64,000 nt of DNA. Origin: JACVRX01 sp963831385. Lineage in GTDB: Bacteria > Actinomycetota > Actinomycetes > Jiangellales > Jiangellaceae. A program made the position numbers and the translations under genes. The DNA is taken from positions 51,023 to 115,022 of the forward strand of contig CAWHPW010000009.1 in assembly GCA_963831385.1 (NCBI GenBank), written 5' to 3'. The stretch's first letter is position 1. Each line of letters opens with the position of its first letter. Below, in pieces: positions 1-9,414 of the stretch. The notes under the pieces were generated by a model. The model was not told the origin of the DNA. It searched no databases and worked only from the letters and a program-made list of their open reading frames with translations.

Positions 1-863
1 CGGCGCAGGTCACGCAGGTCGGCGCCACCCTGCGCAGCTGCACGCTCGACGGTCTCGATGTGATCGACGGTTTCGGCATGGACGAACGTGCGACAGACGG
101 GCGCGGCCAGGTGCTCGCACCTTGGCCGAACCGGCTCACCGACGGCAGCTACCGGTACGGGGGCCGTGAGTGCCAGGCACCGATCAACGAGCTCGGCCGG
201 AACACCGCGATCCACGGGCTGGTGCGCTGGCTGGATTGGACACCGGTCGTGCACGACGCGGCGTCGGTCACATTGTCGTGTTCAATGCGCCCGCAGCCGG
301 GGTACGAGTGGCTTCTCGATCTCGAGTTGACCTACGCGTTGGATTCTGGCGGCCTCTCCGTGACTGCCCAGGCGATCAACGCCGACGCGGAGCGGGCTCC
401 CTTCGGTGTCGGGTTTCATCCCTATCTCACCCTCGGGACCAGCTCGATCGACGGGCTTCACTTGACTATTCCAGCCACCGAGTATCGCGACTTGGGCGGC
501 CGGCCGGTAATAGTGCCGGTGGCGTCGACGCCGCTGGATTTCACCCAGCCCCGCCAGATTGGTTCGACGCAGCTGGACACCTGCTTCGGCGGGTTGGTCC
601 GCAGCGATGACCAGCGGGCCATCGCGAGGCTGGACGACCGCGGCGGTGGCCGTTCCGTCCAGCTGTGGGTCGACGACGCATATCGCTACCTGATGGTCTA
701 CACCGGAGACGGCGTGGGTCGGCGCGAGCGGCGTCGGAGGGCGGTGGCCGTCGAGCCGATGACCTGCCCACCTGATGCGTTTCGCTCCGGCATCGACCTG
801 ACGGAGCTGGAGCCGGGCGAGTCCTGGCGCGGGAGCTGGGGAATTCGCGGTGCCGGGCACTAG
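1..863 (+). CDS. Aldose 1-epimerase family protein, 5' end cut off by the window
   Basis: The reading frame is open from base 3 (AQVTQVGATLRSCTLDG before the first GTG at 60), so the true start lies before the window. The protein resembles the galactose mutarotase fold: an early R-x-x-x-L-x-PWPNRL segment, a central FGVGFHPYL strand with the catalytic-type histidine, and an ending typical of actinobacterial aldose epimerases (AVEPMTCPPDAF, then LEPGES). The likely role is interconversion of alpha and beta anomers of a hexose in the cytoplasm. Its TAG stop lies in a CTAG shared with the stop of the convergent regulator gene, so the two genes overlap tail to tail by 4 bases. The family is clear; the substrate is not. 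Confidence 0.85.
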   Translation, partial: AQVTQVGATLRSCTLDGLDVIDGFGMDERATDGRGQVLAPWPNRLTDGSYRYGGRECQAPINELGRNTAIHGLVRWLDWTPVVHDAASVTLSCSMRPQPGYEWLLDLELTYALDSGGLSVTAQAINADAERAPFGVGFHPYLTLGTSSIDGLHLTIPATEYRDLGGRPVIVPVASTPLDFTQPRQIGSTQLDTCFGGLVRSDDQRAIARLDDRGGGRSVQLWVDDAYRYLMVYTGDGVGRRERRRRAVAVEPMTCPPDAFRSGIDLTELEPGESWRGSWGIRGAGH

Positions 864-3130
864 GAAGCGTGGAGGCCGAGCTCTTCGATGCGGTTCACCG
901 CCTCGGTGCGGGAAGACACTCCGAGCTTGCGGTAAAGAGAGTTCGCCTGGGTCTTGACCGTATGCCGGGACACGAAGAGCCGGTCACCGATCTCGGGGAA
1001 CGAGAGATGAGTGGGCAGGAGCGGGACCAGCCGCAGCTCGGCCGCCGTCAGCGCCGAAGCACCCAGCGCTGCGCCTGCGATCTGCCGCAATCTCGCCTGC
1101 AACCGATCGGCCGCTGCTGGGAGCGTGCCGAGATCGGGCCGCTGCTGAAGGATGCTCTGGGCCTGCTCCAGGGCAGCGGATGCTCCAGCCGGGTCGACAA
1201 CCGCAAGGTATGCGCGCGTCAACTCCAGCAGCGCCTGGACCGAGACAACCGGGAGCGCGTAGGTAAGCAGCGGCCGCAGCCTAGCCGCGCGCTTGACGTA
1301 CCCGCGGGCTACGTGCATCTGCCCTCGGTGCGCAGCGGCACGTGCCGCGGCTGCGAAGACGAGTGCGCTCGTCCAGTAGCCGTTGTAGTGCCCCGCGTCC
1401 ACGATCTCGACGGCTCGTTGTGACAGCGGGTCGGCTGCGGGCCAGTTGTCCTGCACATCGGCGGCTATCAGGAATCGCTCGGCGAGGACCAGCGCGGCCA
1501 ACGGCAACGCACCGAAGTCCGTGGCCAGGTCGTAGGCATGGGCGAAGACGGCGTCGGCGCGCTCAGGGTTTCCCTCGAGCAAGTCCGCGATTCCCTCCTC
1601 GAACACCAGGGTCGCACGGTACGGGCTGGTCGGGCTGAGACCATCCCAGGCCTCCTGCGCATCCCGGCGCGTCGCTCCGATGCCGCTTCGGCACAGGTTC
1701 GCTCGCAGATAGGCCAACGTTCCAGCGACCGTGCTGCTGTCCGGCAAGGTTCCCGTCGCAGGGAGGCGCTCGGCGATGGCGGCCCAGCGTTCGGCCTCGC
1801 TCGGCCGTCCGAGCAACGCGAAGATGAGCGCGCCATGAGCGGCAATCGCCGCAAAGTGGTCGACCGAGGGACGATCACCGAGCCATTCCATCCAGCGCCG
1901 AACCGTGTCGACGCGGCCGCTCGCCCACACCGGCTGCATGAGGTCCAAGACGAGTCTGCTCACCCGTTCTGCGTCGCCTGCGGCCTGGGCGTGCTCGACC
2001 GCGACTTCGGGCAAGCCGTTCGCCTCGTACCAAGCCGCCGCCCGGGAGTGCAACTCGGTAACGAGGCCAGGATCACCCTTCTGGAGCTCAGCCTGCAGCA
2101 GCTCGCGCAGGAGGTGGTGATAGCGGTACCAGTCGCCGCGACGGTCGAGCGGAATCACCAACAGGTTGCGGCTCTGGAGCTGCTCCAGAAGTCGCGCCGA
2201 CCCCGCCCGACCCACTACTGCGTCGCACAGTGGCCCGCACATGCGGTCGAGGATCGACGTTCGCAGGAGAAAACTCGCTTGCGAACGCGAGACTCGGGTG
2301 AGCAATTCAGATCGAAGATAGTCGCCCATCAGACGGTCATCCCCGGTGAACGTCAACCCGACGGCCGGGTTACCGGCGCTCAATGCCAGGGCAGCGATGT
2401 ACAGTCCCGCCGGCCAGCCCTCGGTCTGAAGGACGAGCTCGTCCGTCATCGAGTCAGACAATTCGAGACCAGCGCCACTGAGCAACTCCAATGCCTCGGC
2501 GCGGGTCATTGCCAGATCGTCCACCCCGATCTCCACGAGCTGGCCATGCACGCGCAGCCGCGCTTCCGGGATCGGTATGTGGTCGCGGGATGCCAGCGCG
2601 AGCCGCCACCCCTTCGGAACCCGAAGCGCGAATTCGGCAATCGAGGTTCGGCACTCCTTGCTCGTGACCGCCTCGACTTGGTCGAGCACCAAGACCACCG
2701 GCTCACTGATCGTGCCGAGGGTCGACACCAGCGATGGAACGACGTCGACCGCACCGCCGAACGTCGCGAGCAGGTGGGACGCAGCCGGACTGACCGGCGC
2801 GATTCGGCCCAGTGCAGTGATGACCGCGGTCCACAACGCAACCGGATCGTTGTCGGCTCTCTCGCACGAAACCCATGCCACGCGCCGGCCAAGGCGTTCG
2901 GCCCACTGTGCGAGCAACGTCGTCTTGCCGTATCCAGGTGGGGCGACGACGGTGATCACGGGTTGATCCGTGGCGTGCAGCCGATCGAGCAGTGTCGCTC
3001 GGCCAACCACTCCAGGCCGCGTCGTCGGTGCATGGAACTTGGGATCGAGCGTCTCGCCCGCGGACGGCCTCACATAGATGGGCTGTGGAGCTGAAACAGC
3101 GGAGCCAGCGCCGTCAGCCTGCCCTTGCAC
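860..3130 (-). CDS. LuxR family ATP-dependent transcriptional regulator (LAL/MalT type)
   Basis: A 756-residue STAND-type regulator. A Walker A motif APPGYGKTT lies at residues 63-71, a Walker B-like VVLVLDQVE near 145, then a winged-helix region, a helical repeat domain (about 380-680) and a C-terminal LuxR/GerE helix-turn-helix (about 695-750, with SFPEIGDRLFVSRHTVKTQ). Size and order match MalT-like ATP-dependent activators, which bind an inducer, form oligomers and activate promoters. The GTG at 3130 is the longest start; a later start is possible because the first 20 residues look unconserved. It faces the aldose epimerase gene, so control of sugar metabolism is possible but not shown. 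Confidence 0.9.
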   Translation of the reverse strand: MQGQADGAGSAVSAPQPIYVRPSAGETLDPKFHAPTTRPGVVGRATLLDRLHATDQPVITVVAPPGYGKTTLLAQWAERLGRRVAWVSCERADNDPVALWTAVITALGRIAPVSPAASHLLATFGGAVDVVPSLVSTLGTISEPVVLVLDQVEAVTSKECRTSIAEFALRVPKGWRLALASRDHIPIPEARLRVHGQLVEIGVDDLAMTRAEALELLSGAGLELSDSMTDELVLQTEGWPAGLYIAALALSAGNPAVGLTFTGDDRLMGDYLRSELLTRVSRSQASFLLRTSILDRMCGPLCDAVVGRAGSARLLEQLQSRNLLVIPLDRRGDWYRYHHLLRELLQAELQKGDPGLVTELHSRAAAWYEANGLPEVAVEHAQAAGDAERVSRLVLDLMQPVWASGRVDTVRRWMEWLGDRPSVDHFAAIAAHGALIFALLGRPSEAERWAAIAERLPATGTLPDSSTVAGTLAYLRANLCRSGIGATRRDAQEAWDGLSPTSPYRATLVFEEGIADLLEGNPERADAVFAHAYDLATDFGALPLAALVLAERFLIAADVQDNWPAADPLSQRAVEIVDAGHYNGYWTSALVFAAAARAAAHRGQMHVARGYVKRAARLRPLLTYALPVVSVQALLELTRAYLAVVDPAGASAALEQAQSILQQRPDLGTLPAAADRLQARLRQIAGAALGASALTAAELRLVPLLPTHLSFPEIGDRLFVSRHTVKTQANSLYRKLGVSSRTEAVNRIEELGLHAS

Positions 3131-3196
3131 TCTGCCGAAACTACTCGGCGTCTGGTGGATGCTTCAACGAACTTGGATCGGCTACAGATCGACGTG

Positions 3197-3736
3197 TCAG
3201 CTGCAGTCGAGGTCCTGCAGGCTCTGCACGAGCGCACTGCCCGAAGACACGACCGTGCCTGCTGCGGTGACCACGGCCGCTTCCCCACCCGAGCTGACGT
3301 TGCTGATAGCTGTCTCGAGGTCCTTGAGGGAATCCTCCACGGCTTGGATTTGGTCCTTGGCGTCGCCGGCTGCTGACGTTTTCAGACTCTGCAAACTTGC
3401 CTTCACCTTGTCGACAGCGGCCTGCAGACCCGACGTGCCGGACTTGACGACATCGACGCTCTTCAGGTCTTCGATCGAACTCTTGAATGCGTCGTAATCA
3501 GTGCAGAGCTGTTCGCTGCCGGTTGGGGATGCGGTGCCGCCGGTTGGGGATGCGGTGTCGCCGCCGGTCGCGGTTGCTTCGGCGGACGCGCTTGTCGTGG
3601 CGGTCGATGACGAGGTCGACGTGGTATCACTGCCGCAGGCAACGAGCAAGGTACACACCAGGGCAAAGCCGGTGAGCCCGATGGCGCGGGATCTGGGCGT
3701 CGAGTCGCGAGTGGGGATCGGACCAGGTGTTGTCAT
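3197..3736 (-). CDS. Small secreted lipoprotein of unknown function
   Basis: A 179-residue protein. The ATG at 3736 gives a signal peptide with a hydrophobic core (GLTGFALVCTLLVACGS) and an LVAC lipobox near residue 33, so the mature protein should be anchored to the membrane by a lipidated cysteine. A Ser/Thr/Ala-rich linker follows, then about 100 residues of predicted helix rich in Lys/Asp/Leu with heptad-like spacing and two cysteines (near the start and at the very end, DLDCS) that could pair. Longer upstream starts add arginine-rich sequence in front of the signal peptide and are unlikely. No known enzyme motif is visible. Confidence 0.8.
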   Translation of the reverse strand: MTTPGPIPTRDSTPRSRAIGLTGFALVCTLLVACGSDTTSTSSSTATTSASAEATATGGDTASPTGGTASPTGSEQLCTDYDAFKSSIEDLKSVDVVKSGTSGLQAAVDKVKASLQSLKTSAAGDAKDQIQAVEDSLKDLETAISNVSSGGEAAVVTAAGTVVSSGSALVQSLQDLDCS

Positions 3737-3887
3737 TATTGGCGGCTTCCGTAGACGGCAACTAGCGACTCCATCAACGCATGCTGTTCTGCATGATCGC
3801 ATCGTCCTCAGCGGATGAAAGCTGGGCCTAACCCGAGCTTCAAACTGCCTGGGTGTCCCGCGTGGTCGTCGGCGAGCAGCGACGGCG

Positions 3888-5273
3888 TCACGCCGGCAGC
3901 TGCGCCGGTTCCTTCGGACCCGGAACCGGGAGCACAGAAGTGACCACAAAGGCCACCGCTACTGCGACCACGACCTCCGGTGTCACCGACAAACCATCTG
4001 CGCCGAGCAGCAGGGTGGCCAACAGCGTCGAGGTCATCGGCAGCCGCAGCATCGCGGCGCACATGGCTCCGATGCCCATGCCGATCGCGGGCGCCAGACT
4101 CATGCCGGGCAGCCCGCTCGCGGCAATGCCGAGCGCAGCACCGATGAACATGGCGGGGAAGATCGGTCCGCCGCGGAACGCGCTCAACGAGAGCCCGTAG
4201 ACGACCGTCTTGCACGCGGCGAGCAGGAGCAGCACGCCGACCGAGTAGTCGGCGGCGTTTTCGACCAGCTCGGGCATGGCACTCTGACCGGAGAACAGCA
4301 CCTGCGTAAAGCTTTGTCCGGAGATGAGCTGGTAGGCCATCGCAGTCAGGCCGATGAGCAGGCCGAGAACCGCCGTCACCAGAACCCGGTTCACGTGGAC
4401 GACCGGGCGCAGCGACAGTCCGATCCAGCGGATCACCCAGCCCAGCAGCGCGCCGGCCGCGCCGATGGCAAGGGCCCAGGCCATGGTGGCCACCGTCGGA
4501 TCCACTGCCGGCGGCACCGACGTCAGCGTCAGCGAGAAGTTGCCGAGGCCCGTCCAGTTGTTCAGGCCGACGAAGGTGAGGGCGCCGATGCCGGATGCGA
4601 GAAGTCCCGGCAGCGCCACAAGACTCAGCGTCGCACCCCCGACACCGGCGGCCTCCATGATCAAGAACGCCCCGAGGACGGGGGATCCCAGCAGCGTGCT
4701 GATCGCCGCGAAGCTGCCGGCCGACGCCATGATTGTCAGGGCCATCGGTGGTGCATCCTTCTTCACAAGGTGCACGGTCAGCGCCGCAAGGCCGCCGCCG
4801 ATGGCGATCAAGGGCGCCTCGGGCCCGAGAACCGCGCCTAGGCTGAGCGTGGTCAGTGCGGCCAGCATGATGCCGGGGAGCTCCCGGTCGACGGGCGGAC
4901 CTCCGCCCACGTGAAAGCCCAGGGCGGGTGAGTGGCCCCCGTTGCCAGGCAAGTACCGGATGGTCAACGCGGTCAACAGTCCACACAGCAGCAACCAGGG
5001 CACCGGCCACCAAGCGGGAACGCCCCCGGCGAAGACATCTTGCGGCAGGTCGTCGAACAAGAACTCCTGGATCTTCGTAACGAGTACCAGGAAGCCGTAG
5101 GCAACAGCCGAGATCGGAATGCCCAGGATCGCGGCCAGTAGCAGCGCCGACAGGTACCGCCTCGACCGGATGACCGCGACTGGGTCCATCGCCGATAGTC
5201 CAGCCGACGGCGAAGCAGCAGGCCGAACCGCGGCAGGTGACGCTGCACTCGCAGGGTCATGCGAGTCGGTCAT
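3888..5273 (-). CDS. ClC family chloride channel / H+-Cl- antiporter
   Basis: A 461-residue membrane protein with about 10-12 hydrophobic helices. ClC signatures are present: NGGHSP near 111-116 at the place of the GSGIP loop, GPEAPLIAIGGG at 150-161 where the glutamate matches the gating glutamate, and GGPIFPAMFIGAALG in the second half (the GGxFxP loop). The likely job is chloride movement across the membrane, often linked to acid tolerance, which fits the glutamate decarboxylase gene 2 kb away, although the two are not in one operon. The ATG at 5273 has a GGGAGG ribosome site about 8 bases upstream; an upstream TTG at 5291 has none. The selectivity loop differs from the E. coli protein, so ion preference is uncertain. 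Confidence 0.9.
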   Translation of the reverse strand: MTDSHDPASAASPAAVRPAASPSAGLSAMDPVAVIRSRRYLSALLLAAILGIPISAVAYGFLVLVTKIQEFLFDDLPQDVFAGGVPAWWPVPWLLLCGLLTALTIRYLPGNGGHSPALGFHVGGGPPVDRELPGIMLAALTTLSLGAVLGPEAPLIAIGGGLAALTVHLVKKDAPPMALTIMASAGSFAAISTLLGSPVLGAFLIMEAAGVGGATLSLVALPGLLASGIGALTFVGLNNWTGLGNFSLTLTSVPPAVDPTVATMAWALAIGAAGALLGWVIRWIGLSLRPVVHVNRVLVTAVLGLLIGLTAMAYQLISGQSFTQVLFSGQSAMPELVENAADYSVGVLLLLAACKTVVYGLSLSAFRGGPIFPAMFIGAALGIAASGLPGMSLAPAIGMGIGAMCAAMLRLPMTSTLLATLLLGADGLSVTPEVVVAVAVAFVVTSVLPVPGPKEPAQLPA

Positions 5274-5329
5274 CAGACGCGCCTCCCTCAAGAGAACGAC
5301 CGCGGCTTGCCTGACTCGCGGGTGGGCGC

Positions 5330-5438
5330 TGACGAGTTGACCACGCGAGGTTGGAGTTTGTCACCGCCGCGACCAGGATCAGGGCGGCGAGCACCAGGCC
5401 GGAGCGCTGCGGGCCGCGGCCGTCGTCGGTTCAGCCAT
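5330..5438 (-). pseudogene. Remnant of the 5' end of an MFS transporter gene
   Basis: An ATG at 5438 overlaps the zwf stop and begins MAEPTTAAARS. After a one-base shift the frame reads GLVLAALILVAAVTNSNLA, which closely resembles the first membrane helix of DHA2-type MFS drug exporters (LAALILVAAVANLNLAVAN). Nothing recognisable follows before the ClC gene. This suggests an MFS gene once coupled to zwf and now reduced to about 35 codons. The match is by memory of the family, so confidence is moderate. Confidence 0.45.
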
Positions 5439-6837
5439 CAGTCCACGGCGCCTGCCATCCGCCGCTGTCGGCGGTCAACGCGTCGGCGGCTTCCGGACCC
5501 CATGATCCCGGAGCGTAGGGGTGGACCGGCGGCGGCGCGTCGAGGAGCGGCTGCATGATCCGCCAGGTCTCCTCCACCCCGTCCTGTCGGGCGAAGCGTG
5601 TGCTGTTGCCGATCATGGCGGCGTGCAGCAGAACCTCGTACGGCGTCGCACCCTCCCCGCCTTCGGCCGCGAACTCCATGTCGAGCTCGATGGGCGCGGC
5701 GCCGGCAACGTCCGCCCGGTGGGCATCGAGGACGACCCTGATGCCGGTCGACGGGTCGAGCTTGACGACGAGCTGGTTGGGTTCGGGTCGGTGCCCACCC
5801 GGTGCGAAGCCGAGCCAAGGGGACTGTTTGAAGACGAGCCGAAGCTCGGTCTGGGTAGTGGGCAGGCGCTTGCCGGTACGGATGAAGAAGGGCACACCGG
5901 ACCAACGCCAGTTCTCGATCTCGATTCGCAGGGCAGCGTATGTCTCGGTGGTGGAGTCCGGCGCGACACCGTCGATACCGAGGTAGCCGTCGTACTGGCC
6001 GCGCACATAGTGGGCCGGGTCGGCCTCGACCACGGATCGGAACAGCGCTACCTGGGCCTCTTTGAGCGTCCTCGGATCACCGCGTGACGGCGCCTCCATA
6101 GCCGCAGCCGCGACGACCTGCATGAGGTGGTTGACCACGACGTCGCGCAGCGCGCCGACGGGGTCGTAGAAATGGCCGCGGTCCTCCACCCCGAAGTCCT
6201 CCGCCATCGTGATCTGGACACACTGCACGTAGTTGCGGTTCCAGACCGGCTCCAGGATCGAGTTGGCGAAGCGGAGGAAGAGGATCTCCTCGAGGCCCAT
6301 CTTCCCGAGGTAGTGATCGATTCGGTACAGCTGTGATTCGTCGACGTATTGGTGGAGGTCCTCTGCCAGGGAGTGAGCAGACCCTTGATCGTGACCGAAC
6401 GGCTTCTCGACGACGATCCGGGCTGTTTCCGTCAATCCGGCCTCGGCCAGTCCCTTGACAACCGTGCCGAACAGGAACGGCGGGATCTCGAGGTAGAAGA
6501 CGGGATTACTGGCGCCCTTGATCGCCTCTCCCACCCGAGCGTACGAAGCCGGGTCGGTGAAGTCGCCGCTCACGTACGACATCCGCGCCGCAAAGCGGTC
6601 GAAAACGGCACGATCGAGCTGCTCGCCGGTTCCCTCGATCGACTCGCGGGCGCGTTCGACGAGTTGATCCACGGTCCAATCGTCGACGGCGACGCCCACG
6701 ATCGGGCACTGCAGCAGCCCGCGGGCCTCGAGCCGGTACAGCGACCGGAAGGTCATCACCTTCGCCAGGTCGCCGGTGATCCCGAAGATCACCACAACGT
6801 CAGCCGGCTGCTGGGTGGCGCTCTCAGCGGTCGTCAT
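5431..6837 (-). CDS. zwf: Glucose-6-phosphate 1-dehydrogenase
   Basis: A 468-residue protein that oxidises glucose 6-phosphate to 6-phosphogluconolactone with NAD(P)+, feeding the oxidative pentose phosphate pathway. The N-terminal Rossmann motif GITGDLAKV is at about 19-27, the conserved EKPFGHD lies near 145, and the active-site signature RIDHYLGKMGLEEI near 170 carries the substrate-binding lysine and the catalytic histidine. The length is close to the usual 480-510 residues. The start was set at the ATG at 6837 (MTTAESATQQ); an in-frame ATG at 6849 is the main alternative, and still earlier starts add a basic stretch not seen in the family. It is divergent from gadB. Confidence 0.93.
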   Translation of the reverse strand: MTTAESATQQPADVVVIFGITGDLAKVMTFRSLYRLEARGLLQCPIVGVAVDDWTVDQLVERARESIEGTGEQLDRAVFDRFAARMSYVSGDFTDPASYARVGEAIKGASNPVFYLEIPPFLFGTVVKGLAEAGLTETARIVVEKPFGHDQGSAHSLAEDLHQYVDESQLYRIDHYLGKMGLEEILFLRFANSILEPVWNRNYVQCVQITMAEDFGVEDRGHFYDPVGALRDVVVNHLMQVVAAAAMEAPSRGDPRTLKEAQVALFRSVVEADPAHYVRGQYDGYLGIDGVAPDSTTETYAALRIEIENWRWSGVPFFIRTGKRLPTTQTELRLVFKQSPWLGFAPGGHRPEPNQLVVKLDPSTGIRVVLDAHRADVAGAAPIELDMEFAAEGGEGATPYEVLLHAAMIGNSTRFARQDGVEETWRIMQPLLDAPPPVHPYAPGSWGPEAADALTADSGGWQAPWTDG

Positions 6838-7141
6838 CACTACCACCATCTTCCGTTTGTGCGTGCGTCCTCGCCGCCGGTCGACAGAGATGTCATCCAT
6901 TCCAGTGAGACGACGACTCTCCTCCAGCAAGAGCCTCCTGACCTTTTCTGGTCATGGCCTCACCCGTAGCGAGTGAGAAAGGCCGATACGGGGCGGGCGG
7001 AGTTCGATCAGCCGAGCCCGAAGAGGACGCGGAAGCTGCGGCCAGCGTTCGTTAACCCGCATCGGGGGATGTACCGGTGAGCGAAAGCTGCTCTTATGGG
7101 GCCATGGCCCGCGCACCCGGCGTCGGCAGGAAGGACGTGCC
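6838..7141. promoter_or_regulatory. Divergent intergenic region between zwf and gadB
   Basis: About 300 bases without a supportable gene. It must hold the promoters of zwf (leftward) and gadB (rightward). A GGAAGGA ribosome site precedes the gadB ATG by about 7 bases. No clear paired -35/-10 boxes or operator could be assigned by eye. Confidence 0.4.
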
Positions 7142-8530
7142 ATGGTCCTGAAGCATCCGAAATCGGCCAGCCGGCCGTCGACGCTGTCGGTTGATCCGCT
7201 GTTCACCACCGAAGGCGGGACAATTCCGCGGCACCGGCTGCAGGAATCGTCGATGGATCCCGATGTCGCCTTCCAGATCATCCACGACGAGCTGATGCTC
7301 GACGGAAATGCCCGGACCAACCTCGCAACCTTCGTCAGCACCTGGATGGAGCCACAGGCCGACAAGCTGATGGCCGAATGCTTCGACAAGAACATGATCG
7401 ACAAGGACGAGTACCCGCAGACCGCGGAACTGGAGATGCGGTGTGTGGAGATCCTGTCCCGGTTGTGGAACGCACCTGACAGCAGGCAGGCGACGGGCTG
7501 CTCGACGACGGGGTCGAGTGAAGCGGCGATGCTCGGCGGGCTCGCGCTCAAGCGTCGCTGGCAGAAGCGACGGGCTGCCGATGGCAAACCCACCGACAAG
7601 CCCAATCTGGTCATGGGCATCAACGTGCAGGTCTGCTGGGAGAAGTTCGCCAACTACTGGGATGTGGAGATGCGGCTCGTCCCGATGGAGGGCGACCGCT
7701 ACCACCTGTCGGCCGAGGAGGCCGTGAAGGTCTGCGACGAGAACACGATCGGTGTCGTCGCGATCCTGGGTTCGACGTTCGACGGCTCGTACGAACCGGT
7801 CGCGGAAATCTGCGCGGCGCTCGATACGTACCAGGCCGAATCTGGACTTGACATCCCGGTGCACGTCGACGGCGCCTCCGGGGCGTTCATCGCACCGTTC
7901 TTGGACCGGGACCTGCAGTGGGACTTCCAGCTGCCTCGAGTGAGCTCGATCAACACCTCCGGCCACAAGTACGGGCTGGTCTACCCCGGCGTCGGTTGGA
8001 TCATCTGGCGCGACGCCGAAGCGCTCCCCGACGACCTGGTCTTCTGGGTGAACTACCTCGGCGACAACATGCCCACCTTCGCGTTGAACTTCTCCCGGCC
8101 TGGTGCCCAGGTCGCCGCCCAGTACTACAACTTCCTCCGCCTCGGGATGGACGGGTACACGAAGGTGCAGGGTTACGCCCGCGATGTGGCGACCCGGCTG
8201 TCCGGTGAGATCGCCGAGCTGGGACCGTTCGAGCTGATCACACGTGGGGACGAACTGCCGGTCTTTGCATTCACGGTCAAGGACAAGATCGACAACTTTA
8301 CCGTTTTCGACGTCTCCAACGCCCTTCGAGAACGCGGCTGGCAACTGCCCGCGTACACGTTCCCGAAAAACCGGGAGGATCTCGGGGCATTGCGGGTGGT
8401 GGTCAGACGCGGATTCAGCCACGACCTGGCTGACATGCTCCTTGCCGACATCAAGCGTCAACTTCCCCAGCTGGAGAAGCAGCCCGAGCCCGTCCACGAC
8501 ACCGACAGCGCGGCTGCGTTCCACCACTGA
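7142..8530 (+). CDS. gadB: Glutamate decarboxylase
   Basis: A 462-residue PLP enzyme that converts glutamate to GABA plus CO2, consuming a proton, and so serves acid resistance or GABA metabolism. The PLP lysine sits in SINTSGHKYGLVYPG at residue 276, the same number as in E. coli GadB; PVHVDGASGAFIAPF holds the PLP-contacting aspartate, and ATGCSTTGSSEAAMLGGLA is the phosphate-binding region. The length is nearly that of the E. coli enzyme (466). The C-terminus lacks an obvious HKHT-type tail; it ends in two histidines. No GABA antiporter gene is next to it, but a small membrane protein gene follows 12 bases later and a ClC channel gene is 2 kb away. Confidence 0.95.
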   Translation: MVLKHPKSASRPSTLSVDPLFTTEGGTIPRHRLQESSMDPDVAFQIIHDELMLDGNARTNLATFVSTWMEPQADKLMAECFDKNMIDKDEYPQTAELEMRCVEILSRLWNAPDSRQATGCSTTGSSEAAMLGGLALKRRWQKRRAADGKPTDKPNLVMGINVQVCWEKFANYWDVEMRLVPMEGDRYHLSAEEAVKVCDENTIGVVAILGSTFDGSYEPVAEICAALDTYQAESGLDIPVHVDGASGAFIAPFLDRDLQWDFQLPRVSSINTSGHKYGLVYPGVGWIIWRDAEALPDDLVFWVNYLGDNMPTFALNFSRPGAQVAAQYYNFLRLGMDGYTKVQGYARDVATRLSGEIAELGPFELITRGDELPVFAFTVKDKIDNFTVFDVSNALRERGWQLPAYTFPKNREDLGALRVVVRRGFSHDLADMLLADIKRQLPQLEKQPEPVHDTDSAAAFHH

Positions 8531-8542
8531 CGGCGTGGGGTG

Positions 8543-9406
8543 ATGTCCGGCACCACGTACCCGAACAATCCACCGGGCTGGACGCCGGTCGCGAGCCGGT
8601 CGATCGGCCCGTTCACGACCCACGTCACCTTTCAGCAGGAGGACGGATCCACCGTCGCGTGGTCGTCGCGCAGCCATCGCAAGCACGCCTCACTGCTCTC
8701 CCGGGTCCGACGTCGCCGCGAGCGCGTTCACCGAGCGGCTCGGCACGCGTCGTGGTGGATCGGGATTCTGTTCGCGGCGGGCTCGGTCTGCTTCCTGGTC
8801 GCGCCGATGCCGTGGTTCTTCGACCTGGTCAGCGCGACGACCGATGCCCTCGTCTTCTTCGTCGGCTCGCTGCTGTTCACTTCAGCGGCAACGCTGCAAT
8901 GGTTGGAGACGATCAACGCCGATCCTGGTCCGGCCGATCGGGCCGGCCGGCTGAAGGTCGTGACCTTCGAGCCGCGCCGGATCGACTGGTGGAGCAGCGG
9001 CGTCCAGCTCGTCGGGACGGTGTTCTTCAACTTCACCACCTTCCGGGCGTTGCAGACCAGCGTCGAGTCCAGCTCCTACGACCAGTTGGTGTGGCGCCCA
9101 GACGCTCTCGGCTCGATCTGCTTTCTCGTCTCGGGATATCTCGCCTACGTCGAAGTCTCCGGGAGCCTGTGGTCGTGGCCGAAACGGACTCTCGAATCCC
9201 GCATCGTCACGGTGAACCTGCTTGGTTGCGTGGCCTTTGGAATCGCCGCCATTGCCTCCTACGTCGTCCCCTCGACCGACGCGATGATCAGTACGGGTGT
9301 GACGAACCTGTTCACATCCCTGGGTGCCTTGGGCTTCCTGGTCGGCGCGATCCTCCTGCTCCCGGAAGGCAGCCAGGCGCCGGACAACCAGACGGTGACG
9401 GCTTGA
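8543..9406 (+). CDS. Integral membrane protein, YrhK-like repeats
   Basis: A 287-residue membrane protein beginning at the ATG at 8543, 12 bases after gadB, with a purine-rich GGGG just upstream. About six hydrophobic segments are visible in pairs: WWIGILFAAGSVCFLVAP, ALVFFVGSLLFTSAATLQ, GVQLVGTVFFNFTTFRAL, LGSICFLVSGYLAYVEVS, GCVAFGIAAIASYVV and SLGALGFLVGAILLLPE. The G-S-x-x-F-x-x-x-S spacing resembles YrhK-domain proteins. The spacing suggests co-transcription with gadB and hence a possible link to acid stress, which is inference. No transporter signature was recognised. Confidence 0.75.
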   Translation: MSGTTYPNNPPGWTPVASRSIGPFTTHVTFQQEDGSTVAWSSRSHRKHASLLSRVRRRRERVHRAARHASWWIGILFAAGSVCFLVAPMPWFFDLVSATTDALVFFVGSLLFTSAATLQWLETINADPGPADRAGRLKVVTFEPRRIDWWSSGVQLVGTVFFNFTTFRALQTSVESSSYDQLVWRPDALGSICFLVSGYLAYVEVSGSLWSWPKRTLESRIVTVNLLGCVAFGIAAIASYVVPSTDAMISTGVTNLFTSLGALGFLVGAILLLPEGSQAPDNQTVTA

Positions 9407-9414
9407 GGTGGTGT

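Noticed and set aside
1538..3094. Long open frame on the plus strand (over 500 codons) opposite the LuxR-type regulator
   Set aside because: It is the antisense shadow of a well-supported gene in high-GC DNA; arginine-rich with no family sequence.
7094..8686. 530-codon open frame on the minus strand opposite gadB
   Set aside because: Antisense shadow; gadB on the other strand has all active-site motifs.
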